DNA of 64,000 nt from JANMCE01 sp963791625 (GTDB lineage Bacteria > Actinomycetota > Acidimicrobiia > Acidimicrobiales > Ilumatobacteraceae). Of this stretch, positions 45,201-51,973 are shown in pieces. The stretch's first letter is position 1, and each line of letters opens with the position of its first letter. The notes under the pieces were generated by a model that was not told the origin of the DNA, did no database searches, and saw only the letters and a program-made list of their open reading frames with translations. Position numbers and translations under genes: made by a program. Location of the stretch: NCBI GenBank assembly GCA_963791625.1, contig CAWBTA010000006.1, positions 372,001-436,000 of the forward strand, written 5' to 3'.

Positions 45201-45658
45201 CGAATTCGTTCACGGTGAAGACCGGTGGTGATGCCGTACTCTCCTACCAAACCGGTATCAGTCGCCTCCTGTGGGTCGGCGCCCAAACGTTGCTGTGGCT
45301 CGCGGCGCTTGTGCTGGCGACGGGCCGCAAGCTGCGGCTGCCTCGTCGCCGCGTGTTGGCGCCCGCCTCCGTCGCGCCTCCAGCCGCTGTCGCTATTCAA
45401 CTTGATGACGTTGCGCTGCCGCCGTTGGTGTCCGCCTCGCAATCACCCGTTGAGCCCGAGCCCGCCTGGTACGAAGACGCCGCCGATGCAGTCGTCGAAG
45501 CCTCGTCGCCCGTCGTCGAGGAACCGGTTGCCCCGCTCATCGACGACGCCGACGAGAAGGTCGAAGTTGGCGAAACGGCTCCGTCGGTTCCCGTCGAGCC
45601 GGACGCTATCGAAGTGTTGTGGGCGAGCGATCGCACGTCGCAGGGGGAGGAGCAGTGA
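42284..45658 (+). CDS. Giant family 2 glycosyltransferase fused to a polytopic membrane region
   Basis: 1124 residues from GTG 42284. Residues about 10-230 form a GT2 domain: VAVVLSVQPGDRFSEVLAAL, FLWFLHDDVIPDQD (DxD) and GGFDETLGAETMDLDLCWRA (ED-type base). Then about 12 membrane helices (260-800), a large extracytoplasmic segment (about 800-1000), one more helix (LLWVGAQTLLWLAALVLA) and a Pro/Glu/Asp-rich cytoplasmic tail. Similar giant proteins are found in actinobacteria upstream of a DUF5719-like secreted protein, as here (GTGA overlap). It probably adds sugars to a lipid or cell-wall polymer. Confidence 0.8.
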   Translation: MSNPAPGAPAVVAVVLSVQPGDRFSEVLAALAAQDYPNVRCLVMDIAGDPALAERVHEILPEAIVRRANNPAAGLGAAANEVRTLVAGSGFLWFLHDDVIPDQDTARLLLEEAYRSNVGIAGAKLVDADEPRQLISVGYGIDKFGETWQPIQRGELDQEQHDAVQDRFYLSSDCLLVRSDLFDSLGGFDETLGAETMDLDLCWRAHLSGARVLVAPAARARRLARPQTVLQQAEVDRLNAADRLRTVVAAYSFSHLVRVLPQALLVTVIMAAANLVVGHWRRSVAVLAAWPATLAHLGQVRAKRKQIGALRNVPDTDLRRLQQRGSARLGALLRGTAGGEHRVTDALADSGRSLLADVRAARRWPTLLTGLGLLAVFILGSRSIVFGRMSTFGRFVDFPTSARVLVRSYLSDWRPQGLGRVGAAPTGIGLTGLLGVASFGHMGLARTLSILVPLALGPIGIWRLLRTATSLRGRVVAVLVYSLVPLATNAISTGRSAGVLAFGAFPYLVHWLFRAAREEPFFDPESDVVSPVALGLRIALVAAAVVAFAPIVLLPLGVVVIVCTLSYGRDIMRARRVFVAGAIGLLGAVVLQLPWAASRNGMWASIRSLPEPARAAVRFTNLLRFQTGATSQGWLGWLVLAGPVVAVLVGYGWRFVWAARLAIISVATFALAWLLTARGTPVFSTDLEVLLVPALVGVAAGTGLAVSSFELDLHGHQLSWRQPTAFVAACLVAIGLLPGLGSLASGRWRAPSQDASATLRLGRSLDNSENARVLWLGDPGSLPAPGWAIAPGFAYSITAGLDPQIDDLWRSRSGHAEQVVADALDAAANATTHRLGQLLGPSAVRYIIVRHRRIDGTAASTAEGLSDVLKRQLDLRELKLGDDQVEAYENGAWLPSRAQLSGPATEASRQEGTASLIRSDLSGSTAVLDVVSAAKAIGPVSAGEVYLASSSSSAWQLKVDGVTATSHPAFGWANSFTVKTGGDAVLSYQTGISRLLWVGAQTLLWLAALVLATGRKLRLPRRRVLAPASVAPPAAVAIQLDDVALPPLVSASQSPVEPEPAWYEDAADAVVEASSPVVEEPVAPLIDDADEKVEVGETAPSVPVEPDAIEVLWASDRTSQGEEQ

Positions 45659-47139
45659 AGCTCGCTCGCCCGATCATGGTGACGGTTCTTGCGGCATCCG
45701 TCGGCGGTCTGATGTGGGCCGACCGCCATCCAGCGCCCGCTACTGCGCCCGTGTTAGCTGGTGCGGGTGTGCTGCCGATGGCGGCCATTCCCACCACGGC
45801 GCACCTGTCCACGTCGTGGTACTGCCCGGGTGTTCCGGCCGGAACCATGGTCGGGGCTTCGGGCAGCTTCACGATCGCCAATACCTCCGAGAGCGAATTC
45901 TCCACCCGGGTGACGTTGTTTCCCGTCGGCAAGGATCAGGTGGTCTCTACCATCGTCGTGCCCGCTCGCAGTCGCAAGGTCATCAACCCGGCCGAAACCG
46001 CGCCCTCCACCATGGCCGCCGCGCTGATCGAGATGTCGGGTGCGGTCGGAGCCGTCGAGCAGACGGCGATCTCGCAGGAAGGTGTGTCGGTGTCGGCGTG
46101 CGTGCTTGAGCCCTCGCCCAACTGGTACCTGGCCGACGGGGCGACGCGCTCGGACTCCAGTATGAGTCTCACGCTGTTCAACCCGTCACCCAGCGACGCG
46201 GTGGTCGACCTTGCGTTTGCCGATGAGGAAAACGCCCGAGTCACCAAGAAATTTGAAGGCCGCGTCGTGCCCGCCCGCTCGCTGGTGGTGCTCGACATCA
46301 GCCAGGTCATTTTGCGCAAGGAGCGATTGTCAGTCGCGGCAACGGTGCGAAGTGGCTCGTTGGTCATGGGTCGCTTCCAGGTATTTCGTGGGGACAGCGG
46401 CAGCCGTCGCGGCTTGATGGTGGGTGCGGCGGCACCAGCGCTGTCCACCGACTGGCGTTTCGCTGCGGGCCAAAAAGGCGACGGAGGTCCGGGCACCCTG
46501 CCCGCCTCGACCCGCGTGGTTGTGCACAATCCGGGCACCAGTGACGCCACCGTGTTCGTGACCTCGTTCCCTGCGACGCCCGAACCGATCGTCGCACCGA
46601 GTGCGGAGGGAACGCCGCCCGTGTCCAGTCCGGCCGCTCCCGATCCAATACGTGTCGTGGTCGCAGCCCGGCAGTCGGCCACGGTCGATCTCAGCGCCGA
46701 CCCGTTGGTGCCGGTCGGGCTGTTCAGCGTGGTCGTGACATCCGACGAGCCCATCGTGGTCGAGCGGGCGCTCGACCGAATGCAGAACAACGTCAACGTC
46801 GCCACGCTGCAACTGGGTTCACCGCTGGCGGCCGGCGAGTGGCATCTGGCAGCCGGCGCCCCCGAAGGTATGCAGGCCACACTGCAGGTGGTGAACGCCA
46901 CCGGACTTCCGGGCAAGGTCACTATCAAAGCGCTCGGACCCGCTGGTCTGGTCGCAGTGCCGGGTTGGGAGTCGGTCGCACTGGCCGAGGGTGCGCTGAT
47001 CCGTTTCGACCTGAGTGAGAAGAACGTCTCGGCCGACTCGATCGTGGTGACATCAACCGTCGACGTCGTTGTTGAGCGCGTCATACGCGGTGCCAACGGA
47101 TGGTCCTCCGCCCTCGGCCTTCCGGTGGCCGGTCCGTGA
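45655..47139 (+). CDS. Secreted DUF5719-like protein
   Basis: 494 residues from a GTG overlapping the previous stop and preceded by GGGGAGGAG. N-terminal signal or anchor (LARPIMVTVLAASVGGLMWA), then repeated beta-sandwich-like blocks: TSWYCPGVPAGTMVGASGSF, SLTLFNPSPSDAVVDLAFAD, RVVVHNPGTSDATVFVTSFP, ATLQVVNATGLPGKVTIKAL. The opening SWYCPG and the NP-type strands match the actinobacterial DUF5719 family encoded downstream of large GT2/membrane proteins. The function is not established; it likely works with the upstream enzyme outside the membrane. Confidence 0.7.
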   Translation: MKLARPIMVTVLAASVGGLMWADRHPAPATAPVLAGAGVLPMAAIPTTAHLSTSWYCPGVPAGTMVGASGSFTIANTSESEFSTRVTLFPVGKDQVVSTIVVPARSRKVINPAETAPSTMAAALIEMSGAVGAVEQTAISQEGVSVSACVLEPSPNWYLADGATRSDSSMSLTLFNPSPSDAVVDLAFADEENARVTKKFEGRVVPARSLVVLDISQVILRKERLSVAATVRSGSLVMGRFQVFRGDSGSRRGLMVGAAAPALSTDWRFAAGQKGDGGPGTLPASTRVVVHNPGTSDATVFVTSFPATPEPIVAPSAEGTPPVSSPAAPDPIRVVVAARQSATVDLSADPLVPVGLFSVVVTSDEPIVVERALDRMQNNVNVATLQLGSPLAAGEWHLAAGAPEGMQATLQVVNATGLPGKVTIKALGPAGLVAVPGWESVALAEGALIRFDLSEKNVSADSIVVTSTVDVVVERVIRGANGWSSALGLPVAGP

Positions 47140-47582
47140 GCCGAGCACTCCTCGCCCTGGCCCTGATGGCGGTTGCGGTGGGCGTGGCGTGGCTGCTGCG
47201 TCGACGCGGTCACACCGATGCTCCTACGCAGGTCACGTGGAAGGTTCCGGTGCAGATCGACCGCGCCGACTTCGCCGGCGCTGATCGCCCCTGGCTGGTC
47301 GCGCTGTTCAGCTCGGCTACTTGTGCAACCTGCCAGTCAATGGCCGGCAAGGTGCAGGTGCTCGAGTCCACCGAGGTCGCCATCGACAACGTCGAACACG
47401 GTGCACAGGCTGCGCTGCACAAGCGTTACAGCATCGATGCCGTCCCGCTCACGGTCGTGGCCGACCACGAAGGCGTCGTGCGAGCCAGCTTCATCGGCCC
47501 CGTCAGTGCCACCGACCTGTGGGCCGCTGTCGCCGAAGTCCGCACCCCCGGCTCCTCACCCGAACCGCACCTCGGCCAGTAA
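47136..47582 (+). CDS. Membrane-anchored thioredoxin-like protein
   Basis: 148 residues; the GTG overlaps the preceding stop (GTGA). One N-terminal helix (LLALALMAVAVGVAWLL) anchors a thioredoxin fold with active site FSSATCATCQSM (CxxC) and the cis-Pro segment IDAVPLTVVAD. The redox-active site suggests thiol-disulfide exchange outside the membrane, possibly for the Cys residues of the preceding secreted protein. Third gene of a tightly coupled operon ending at a perfect palindrome (47597-47620). Confidence 0.85.
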   Translation: MSRALLALALMAVAVGVAWLLRRRGHTDAPTQVTWKVPVQIDRADFAGADRPWLVALFSSATCATCQSMAGKVQVLESTEVAIDNVEHGAQAALHKRYSIDAVPLTVVADHEGVVRASFIGPVSATDLWAAVAEVRTPGSSPEPHLGQ

Positions 47583-47596
47583 CAAGTAGCTACGGC

Positions 47597-47620
47597 TCGA
47601 CGCGTCCGCGGACGCGTCGA
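47597..47620. repeat. Left 24-bp perfect palindrome flanking the HNH gene
   Basis: A perfect palindrome without loop, made of repeated CGCGT/ACGCG elements. Its 22-bp core (47598-47619) is identical to 48769-48790. It sits between the convergent thioredoxin-like and HNH genes and could also terminate both. Confidence 0.85.
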
Positions 47621-47632
47621 AGAATTGGGCGG

Positions 47633-48646
47633 CTATGCCGCAGATCCGTGTCCGTGGCGGTGGTGATGGCAGGGGGCGCACCGTAGCTGTAGCTCCTCCA
47701 CGACCGTTCGATGGCTGACGTCATAGGCGGGGACATGGTCGTACTGAAGCAAGGTGGAAGCACCACAGTCGACGCATACCCGGTCCCGCTCCTTGACGAC
47801 CCGCTTTTGTCGAGTGCTCGGGTGACGTCGCTTTGGCGAGGCGTTCACCGGCCGCCCGTCCGCTTCGTGGATGAGGGCACGGATGAACGCATGCGGCGCG
47901 ATCCGTTCCACCACTGTGATCGGCAAAGGTGTGCCATCGTCGAGCGTTGCGCCATCGCTGCGGACGTGCATCACGATCTCCGTCGTTAGCCCGCCGGCGC
48001 CTTCCATGAGCAGATGTTCGAGCGCGTCGGCGTGTTGCTGAGCAAGGCTCGGCCAGGCGTCATTCGGCCCAACAGCGCTGCGAGTCGTCATGACGTGTGT
48101 GTTGAGTCGGCTGATCAGCGTGCCACTTACCAAAGGGACCAGCCTGGCCGTGAAGGTGACCATGCCGTCCGGTTCTGGGCGCCAGGTCACCGAGCGCTGC
48201 GCGTGGTGGAGCCGCTCGAGCTCCGCATCACTGCTCGTGCGATGCGTCCAGGACGCAAGGGCTCGGCCAAGATGGCCCGCCGGCACTGACCGAGCGATCT
48301 CCAAGAGCTGCGTTTGGTTGGCCGGCGTAGCGATGCGCGTGAGCGTGCGAACTTTGCTGTACGACAGCTCGTCCGCCAAGAACGCCTCGGCGATAGCGGT
48401 CAGCGACCGCAGAAGTCGCCCGATCCGAATCCACTCCCTGGCGGTAGACACTTCGATATCGGCCACCTCTGCGATCCAATGCGCAGCCGAGGCGACACCG
48501 GCCGACGCCCATTCACCGGAATCGGCAAAGTCGGCGGCAAGCCCAACCACCGTTCGCTGGCTTGTCGTCCAGGTGGCGAGAGCATCGCTCAGCTGTATCG
48601 CCAGCGGTTGCGTTGCGGACATGGACATTTGTGTACGAGCAGCCAC
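47633..48646 (-). CDS. DUF222-HNH endonuclease, intact
   Basis: 337 residues from GTG 48646, 6 nt after GGAGG, which decides the start over ATG 48628. DUF222 N-terminal helical region (SAAHWIAEVADIEVSTAREW, then LSYSKVRTLTRIATPANQTQ) and a C-terminal HNH nuclease: RVCVDCGASTLLQYDHVPAY with RCAPCHHHRHGHG (Cys4 zinc site, catalytic His in DH). The family is a common mobile accessory gene in actinobacteria; targets are unknown. It lies at a convergent junction, bounded by two copies of the same perfect palindrome (47597-47620, 48765-48794). Confidence 0.85.
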   Translation of the reverse strand: MAARTQMSMSATQPLAIQLSDALATWTTSQRTVVGLAADFADSGEWASAGVASAAHWIAEVADIEVSTAREWIRIGRLLRSLTAIAEAFLADELSYSKVRTLTRIATPANQTQLLEIARSVPAGHLGRALASWTHRTSSDAELERLHHAQRSVTWRPEPDGMVTFTARLVPLVSGTLISRLNTHVMTTRSAVGPNDAWPSLAQQHADALEHLLMEGAGGLTTEIVMHVRSDGATLDDGTPLPITVVERIAPHAFIRALIHEADGRPVNASPKRRHPSTRQKRVVKERDRVCVDCGASTLLQYDHVPAYDVSHRTVVEELQLRCAPCHHHRHGHGSAA

Positions 48647-48764
48647 GGCTGGCCTCCACGGATCGTCATGCTGGTTGTGGGACCACCCGGAGCAGCGAGG
48701 GGCGGGTCGAGCTCGCTCGACTCAGCATAAACAAGGGCTGTTACACAGTTGGCCGCAAGTGCTC

Positions 48765-48794
48765 AGCCCGACGCGTCCGCGGACGCGTCGGGCT
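48765..48794. repeat. Right 30-bp perfect palindrome flanking the HNH gene
   Basis: A perfect palindrome AGCCCGACGCGTCCG plus its complement; its 22-bp core is identical to the left copy 1171 bp away. It lies 18 bp beyond the ftsH stop, so it is also a candidate ftsH terminator. Confidence 0.85.
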
Positions 48795-48811
48795 CAGGCA
48801 ACACGACGGAA

Positions 48812-50731
48812 TTAGATGCGGCTGTCCTGCACCGCGACGGGGCTGGAGAGGCCTTCCTGGATCAGTTTGGCCACCTCGGCACCGTCCACCGTCTCACGAT
48901 CGAGGAGCGCAAGGGCGACCAGATCCAGGCCAGGGCGGTGCTGGTTGAGCAGCGTGCGAGCCCGGTTCTCCTGCTCGCGCAGAATCTTTTCGATCTCGAC
49001 ATCGATCACTCTGGCGGTGTCGTCGGAGAAATCGCGACCGGCGGTCATGAGGTCTTCACCGAGGAAGACCGGACCACCACTGGCCCACGCCATGGGGCCT
49101 ATCTTGTCGCTCATGCCCCACTCGCGCACCATGCGCTTGGCGAAGCTGGTGGCCCTCTCGAGGTCATTCGACGCGCCGGTGGTGCGGGCGTTGAAGATGA
49201 TCTCCTCTGCCATGCGACCGCCCATCATCACGCAGATCATGTCCTCAATGAACGCCTTCGAGTAGCTGTGACGTTCCTCAGGGAGCTGCTGGGTGACACC
49301 AAGCGCCATGCCGGTGGGCAGGATGGTGACCTTGTGAACCGGATCCGCGTTCGGCAGCACAGTGGCAAGCACTGCGTGGCCGCCTTCGTGATAAGCGGTG
49401 ACCCGCTTCTCTTCGGCCGACAGGATAAGGCTCTCGCGGCGGGCGCCCATGAGAACACGGTCACGGGCCGACTCGAAGTCGATACGTTCGATCTGCTTGG
49501 AACCCCGGCGCACGGCGAACAAGGCCGCTTCGTTCACCAGGTTGGCGAGGTCGGCGCCGGACATACCGGGCGAACCCTTTGCCATCACTTCGAGATCGAC
49601 ATCGGGGCCCATGCGCTTATCACGGCTGTGCACCCGGAGGATGGCGAGACGCTCGTCGTATTCGGGCAGCGGCACCACGACCTGACGATCGAATCGACCG
49701 GGGCGAAGCAATGCCGGGTCGAGCACGTCGGGACGGTTGGTGGCCGCCATGATGACGATGCCTTCGGACGTTTCGAAGCCGTCCATCTCGGCCAGCATCT
49801 GATTGAGGGTCTGCTCACGCTCGTCATGACCGCCACCGAGACCGGCACCGCGCTTGCGCCCGATGGAGTCGATTTCATCGATGAAGATGATGGCCTTGCC
49901 CATCTTGCGGGCTTGCTGGAACAGGTCACGCACACGTGACGCGCCAACGCCCACGAACATCTCCATGAAGTCGGAACCCGTGACCGAAAGGAACCCGACT
50001 CCGGCTTCACCGGCAACGGCGCGGGCGAACAGGGTCTTACCGGTACCGGGGGGGCCAACCAGCAAAATGCCCTTCGGGATGCGAGCACCGATTTCCTTGA
50101 ACCGTTCCGGCGTACGCAGGAAGTCGACGACCTCTTTGATCTCCTGCTTCACACCGTCGTAACCAGCAACGTCGGCGAAGGTGGTGGACGGCTTGTCCGC
50201 GTTGTAGGTCTTTGCTCGGCTGCGACCGATGGACATGACGTTGCCCATCTGACCCTGCGCCCGCTTCTGCATCCACACCAGGGCACCGATGACGAGTGCG
50301 AAAGGAAGCAGTACCGGCAACAGGTCGAGGAACCAGTTGCGCTGCGGCGACGTGAACGTCAGCTCGGCTTTCGACGCGCGGATCTTGTCGGCGTCGGGCG
50401 ACAGCACGGTGAGGGGGCCAGCGCTGGTGAACTTCTCACCATTGTTGAGCTCTCCGGTGATGACGCCGGACTCATTGGCGACCTTGACCGATTTCACCGA
50501 GCCCGCCTCGACTCTGGTCATGAAGTCGGAGTACGGGATAGATGCCGGTTTGGTGGACAGTCGTGACGAGAACAAAAGGGCAGTGATCAACAGGCTGCCG
50601 AGCAACCACAGCGCCCACTTGGGAATGTTTGGGCCCGACCGCAACGGGTTTCGACCGGACTTCTTGTCTGGTGAAAGCCCTCCGTTGCCGCTGCCCGAGC
50701 CGGGTGGTGGGGGAGGGGGAAGGTTACTCAT
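48812..50731 (-). CDS. ftsH: ATP-dependent zinc metalloprotease FtsH
   Basis: 639 residues. A Pro/Gly-rich cytoplasmic start, two membrane helices (about 38-55 and 135-154) around a short extracytoplasmic domain, then the AAA+ module: Walker A GPPGTGKT (226-233), Walker B FIDEIDSIG, SRH TNRPDVLDPALLRPGRFDRQ, pore loop FVGVGASRVRD. Protease domain with zinc site AYHEGGHAVLA and a later Glu/Asp ligand. It degrades misassembled membrane proteins and some regulators. Complete, housekeeping. An in-frame antisense ORF is a codon-bias shadow. Confidence 0.97.
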   Translation of the reverse strand: MSNLPPPPPPGSGSGNGGLSPDKKSGRNPLRSGPNIPKWALWLLGSLLITALLFSSRLSTKPASIPYSDFMTRVEAGSVKSVKVANESGVITGELNNGEKFTSAGPLTVLSPDADKIRASKAELTFTSPQRNWFLDLLPVLLPFALVIGALVWMQKRAQGQMGNVMSIGRSRAKTYNADKPSTTFADVAGYDGVKQEIKEVVDFLRTPERFKEIGARIPKGILLVGPPGTGKTLFARAVAGEAGVGFLSVTGSDFMEMFVGVGASRVRDLFQQARKMGKAIIFIDEIDSIGRKRGAGLGGGHDEREQTLNQMLAEMDGFETSEGIVIMAATNRPDVLDPALLRPGRFDRQVVVPLPEYDERLAILRVHSRDKRMGPDVDLEVMAKGSPGMSGADLANLVNEAALFAVRRGSKQIERIDFESARDRVLMGARRESLILSAEEKRVTAYHEGGHAVLATVLPNADPVHKVTILPTGMALGVTQQLPEERHSYSKAFIEDMICVMMGGRMAEEIIFNARTTGASNDLERATSFAKRMVREWGMSDKIGPMAWASGGPVFLGEDLMTAGRDFSDDTARVIDVEIEKILREQENRARTLLNQHRPGLDLVALALLDRETVDGAEVAKLIQEGLSSPVAVQDSRI

Positions 50732-50814
50732 GTCCCCATGTTACGGGGGTAAACCGAACTTTGTGTGGTCGCCTGACGATTGATGGGGTCCACCACCCTG
50801 ACGATGAGCGTCGG

Positions 50815-50820
50815 TAGCGT
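50815..50820 (+). promoter_or_regulatory. -10 element of the DUF3499 gene, leaderless
   Basis: TAGCGT (TANNNT) ends 8 nt before GTG 50829. Confidence 0.4.
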
Positions 50821-50828
50821 TTCGGTCC

Positions 50829-51059
50829 GTGACCCGCCAGTGCTCCCGTCCCACCTGCGCCGAGGCCGGCTCGGCCACCCTGACCTATCAGTACGCCAAG
50901 GGCATCGTGTGGGTCGATGAGCTGTCTACCGAGCGTGACCCGCACGGGTACGACCTCTGCGAACGTCATGCGTCCCGCATCAGCGTCCCCCACGGTTGGC
51001 GCATGGAAGACCGCCGCAACCGCGTGTACATCCCGCAGTTGCACTGGGTAGCTTCCTAG
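50829..51059 (+). CDS. DUF3499 family protein
   Basis: 76 residues from GTG 50829. RQCSRPTCAEAGSATLTYQY (Cys pair), YDLCERHASRISVPHGWRM (third Cys and His) and a C-terminal strand match the actinobacterial DUF3499 family. The Cys/His arrangement suggests a small zinc ribbon. The function is unknown. Its last 18 codon-overlapping bases are duplicated 104 bp downstream (51146-51176). Confidence 0.85.
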   Translation: MTRQCSRPTCAEAGSATLTYQYAKGIVWVDELSTERDPHGYDLCERHASRISVPHGWRMEDRRNRVYIPQLHWVAS

Positions 51060-51073
51060 CCGTGACATGCCTC
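51042..51073 (+). repeat. Direct repeat, copy 1 (covers end of DUF3499 gene)
   Basis: CACTGGGTAGCTTCCTAGC followed by a GACATGCCTC block recurs at 51146-51176 with one gap and two substitutions. The copies bracket the dispersed element at 51066-51135. Confidence 0.75.
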
Positions 51074-51135
51074 GCTGGCTCGCTACCGCTCCCGGCGCTC
51101 GGACTTATTTCAACTCACAGCTTCGCTCAGACAAT
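51066..51135 (+). repeat. Dispersed intergenic repeat, copy 1
   Basis: Ordered blocks CATGCCTCGCTGGCTCGCTA-CCGCT, CCCGGCGCTCGGACT and GCTTCGCTCAGACAAT match 61154-61216 at about 52 of 58 aligned positions. Both copies begin 2-7 bp after a stop codon. Confidence 0.7.
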
Positions 51136-51145
51136 CCACCAACTC

Positions 51146-51176
51146 CACTGGGTAGCTTCCTAGCGCGACATGCCTC
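51146..51176 (+). repeat. Direct repeat, copy 2
   Basis: A second copy of the DUF3499 3' end, 104 bp downstream of the first and outside any gene. It sits directly before the CPBP protease promoter. Confidence 0.75.
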
Positions 51177-51182
51177 TACTGT
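51177..51182 (+). promoter_or_regulatory. -10 element of the CPBP protease gene, leaderless
   Basis: TACTGT (TANNNT) ends 7 nt before GTG 51190. Confidence 0.45.
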
Positions 51183-51189
51183 GACCTAG

Positions 51190-51933
51190 GTGCGTGTTCA
51201 CCCCGAGGATCATCAGTTCCACGTCGGGGTGGCAGTCATTGGATTCCTCTGTGCGTTCAGCGTCGCCATCATCGGTGGCGCGTTACTGGCGGGCATCACC
51301 GGGTACGCGTCGCAGGACACGGCGACATGGCCGCTGTGGCTCGTCGCCATTACCCAGATCCCGCAATGGCTCGGCTTGTTCGGCGTGTGTTGGTTTGCGA
51401 GCCGAACGTGGGGTACGAGCGACCTACGACGTGACTATGGGCTGGCAGTGCGGACATCGGATGCCGTGGGCTTCCCCATTGGTGTGGTGCTGCAACTCGT
51501 TTTCGTTCCGGCGCTCTACAAGGCGCTCGGACCGTTGTATCGGGCCATCTACAACGCGCATCACTGGAGCGCATTCGATATCTCCAAGGTGGAAAATCCA
51601 GCCAAACAACTGACCGAGAAGGGTCGCGGCGCCCTTGGCGCCACGCTCCTGGTGCTGGTCGTCGTCGTCGGTGCACCACTGTTCGAAGAGCTGTTTTTCC
51701 GGGGTCTGGTGCTGCGATCGTTCGCCGCCCGTTACAACGACGGCTTAGCCCTCGCTGGTTCGGCGGTCATGTTTGGCCTCATTCACTTCCAACCGCTGCA
51801 GTTCCCAGCGCTCGTCATGTTCGGCCTCGTCGTCGGGTACGCGGCCCAAAGATCGGGGCGACTTGGGCTCGGCATGGCGATCCACGCCGGCTTCAACGCC
51901 ACGGCCGTGGTGAAACTGCTGTTCTTCTCCTGA
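51190..51933 (+). CDS. CPBP family intramembrane glutamic endopeptidase
   Basis: 247 residues from GTG 51190. About seven hydrophobic helices. The active-site motifs are all present: LFEELFFRGLVLRSF (EExxxR), VMFGLIHFQP (first catalytic His) and MAIHAGFNATA (second His). The family (CAAX/Abi, PF02517) includes protein prenyl-endopeptidases and bacteriocin-immunity proteins. The target here is unknown. It lies 40 bp upstream of a large membrane protein gene. Confidence 0.87.
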   Translation: MRVHPEDHQFHVGVAVIGFLCAFSVAIIGGALLAGITGYASQDTATWPLWLVAITQIPQWLGLFGVCWFASRTWGTSDLRRDYGLAVRTSDAVGFPIGVVLQLVFVPALYKALGPLYRAIYNAHHWSAFDISKVENPAKQLTEKGRGALGATLLVLVVVVGAPLFEELFFRGLVLRSFAARYNDGLALAGSAVMFGLIHFQPLQFPALVMFGLVVGYAAQRSGRLGLGMAIHAGFNATAVVKLLFFS

Positions 51934-51973
51934 CACCACTGCGGTTGCCCCAGATGGCAGCATTAGGGACGTC

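Noticed and set aside
48749..49939. A 396-codon open frame antisense to ftsH
   Set aside because: The product is low-complexity with His/Gly/Asp bias typical of antisense GC-rich frames; ftsH on the other strand is unmistakable.
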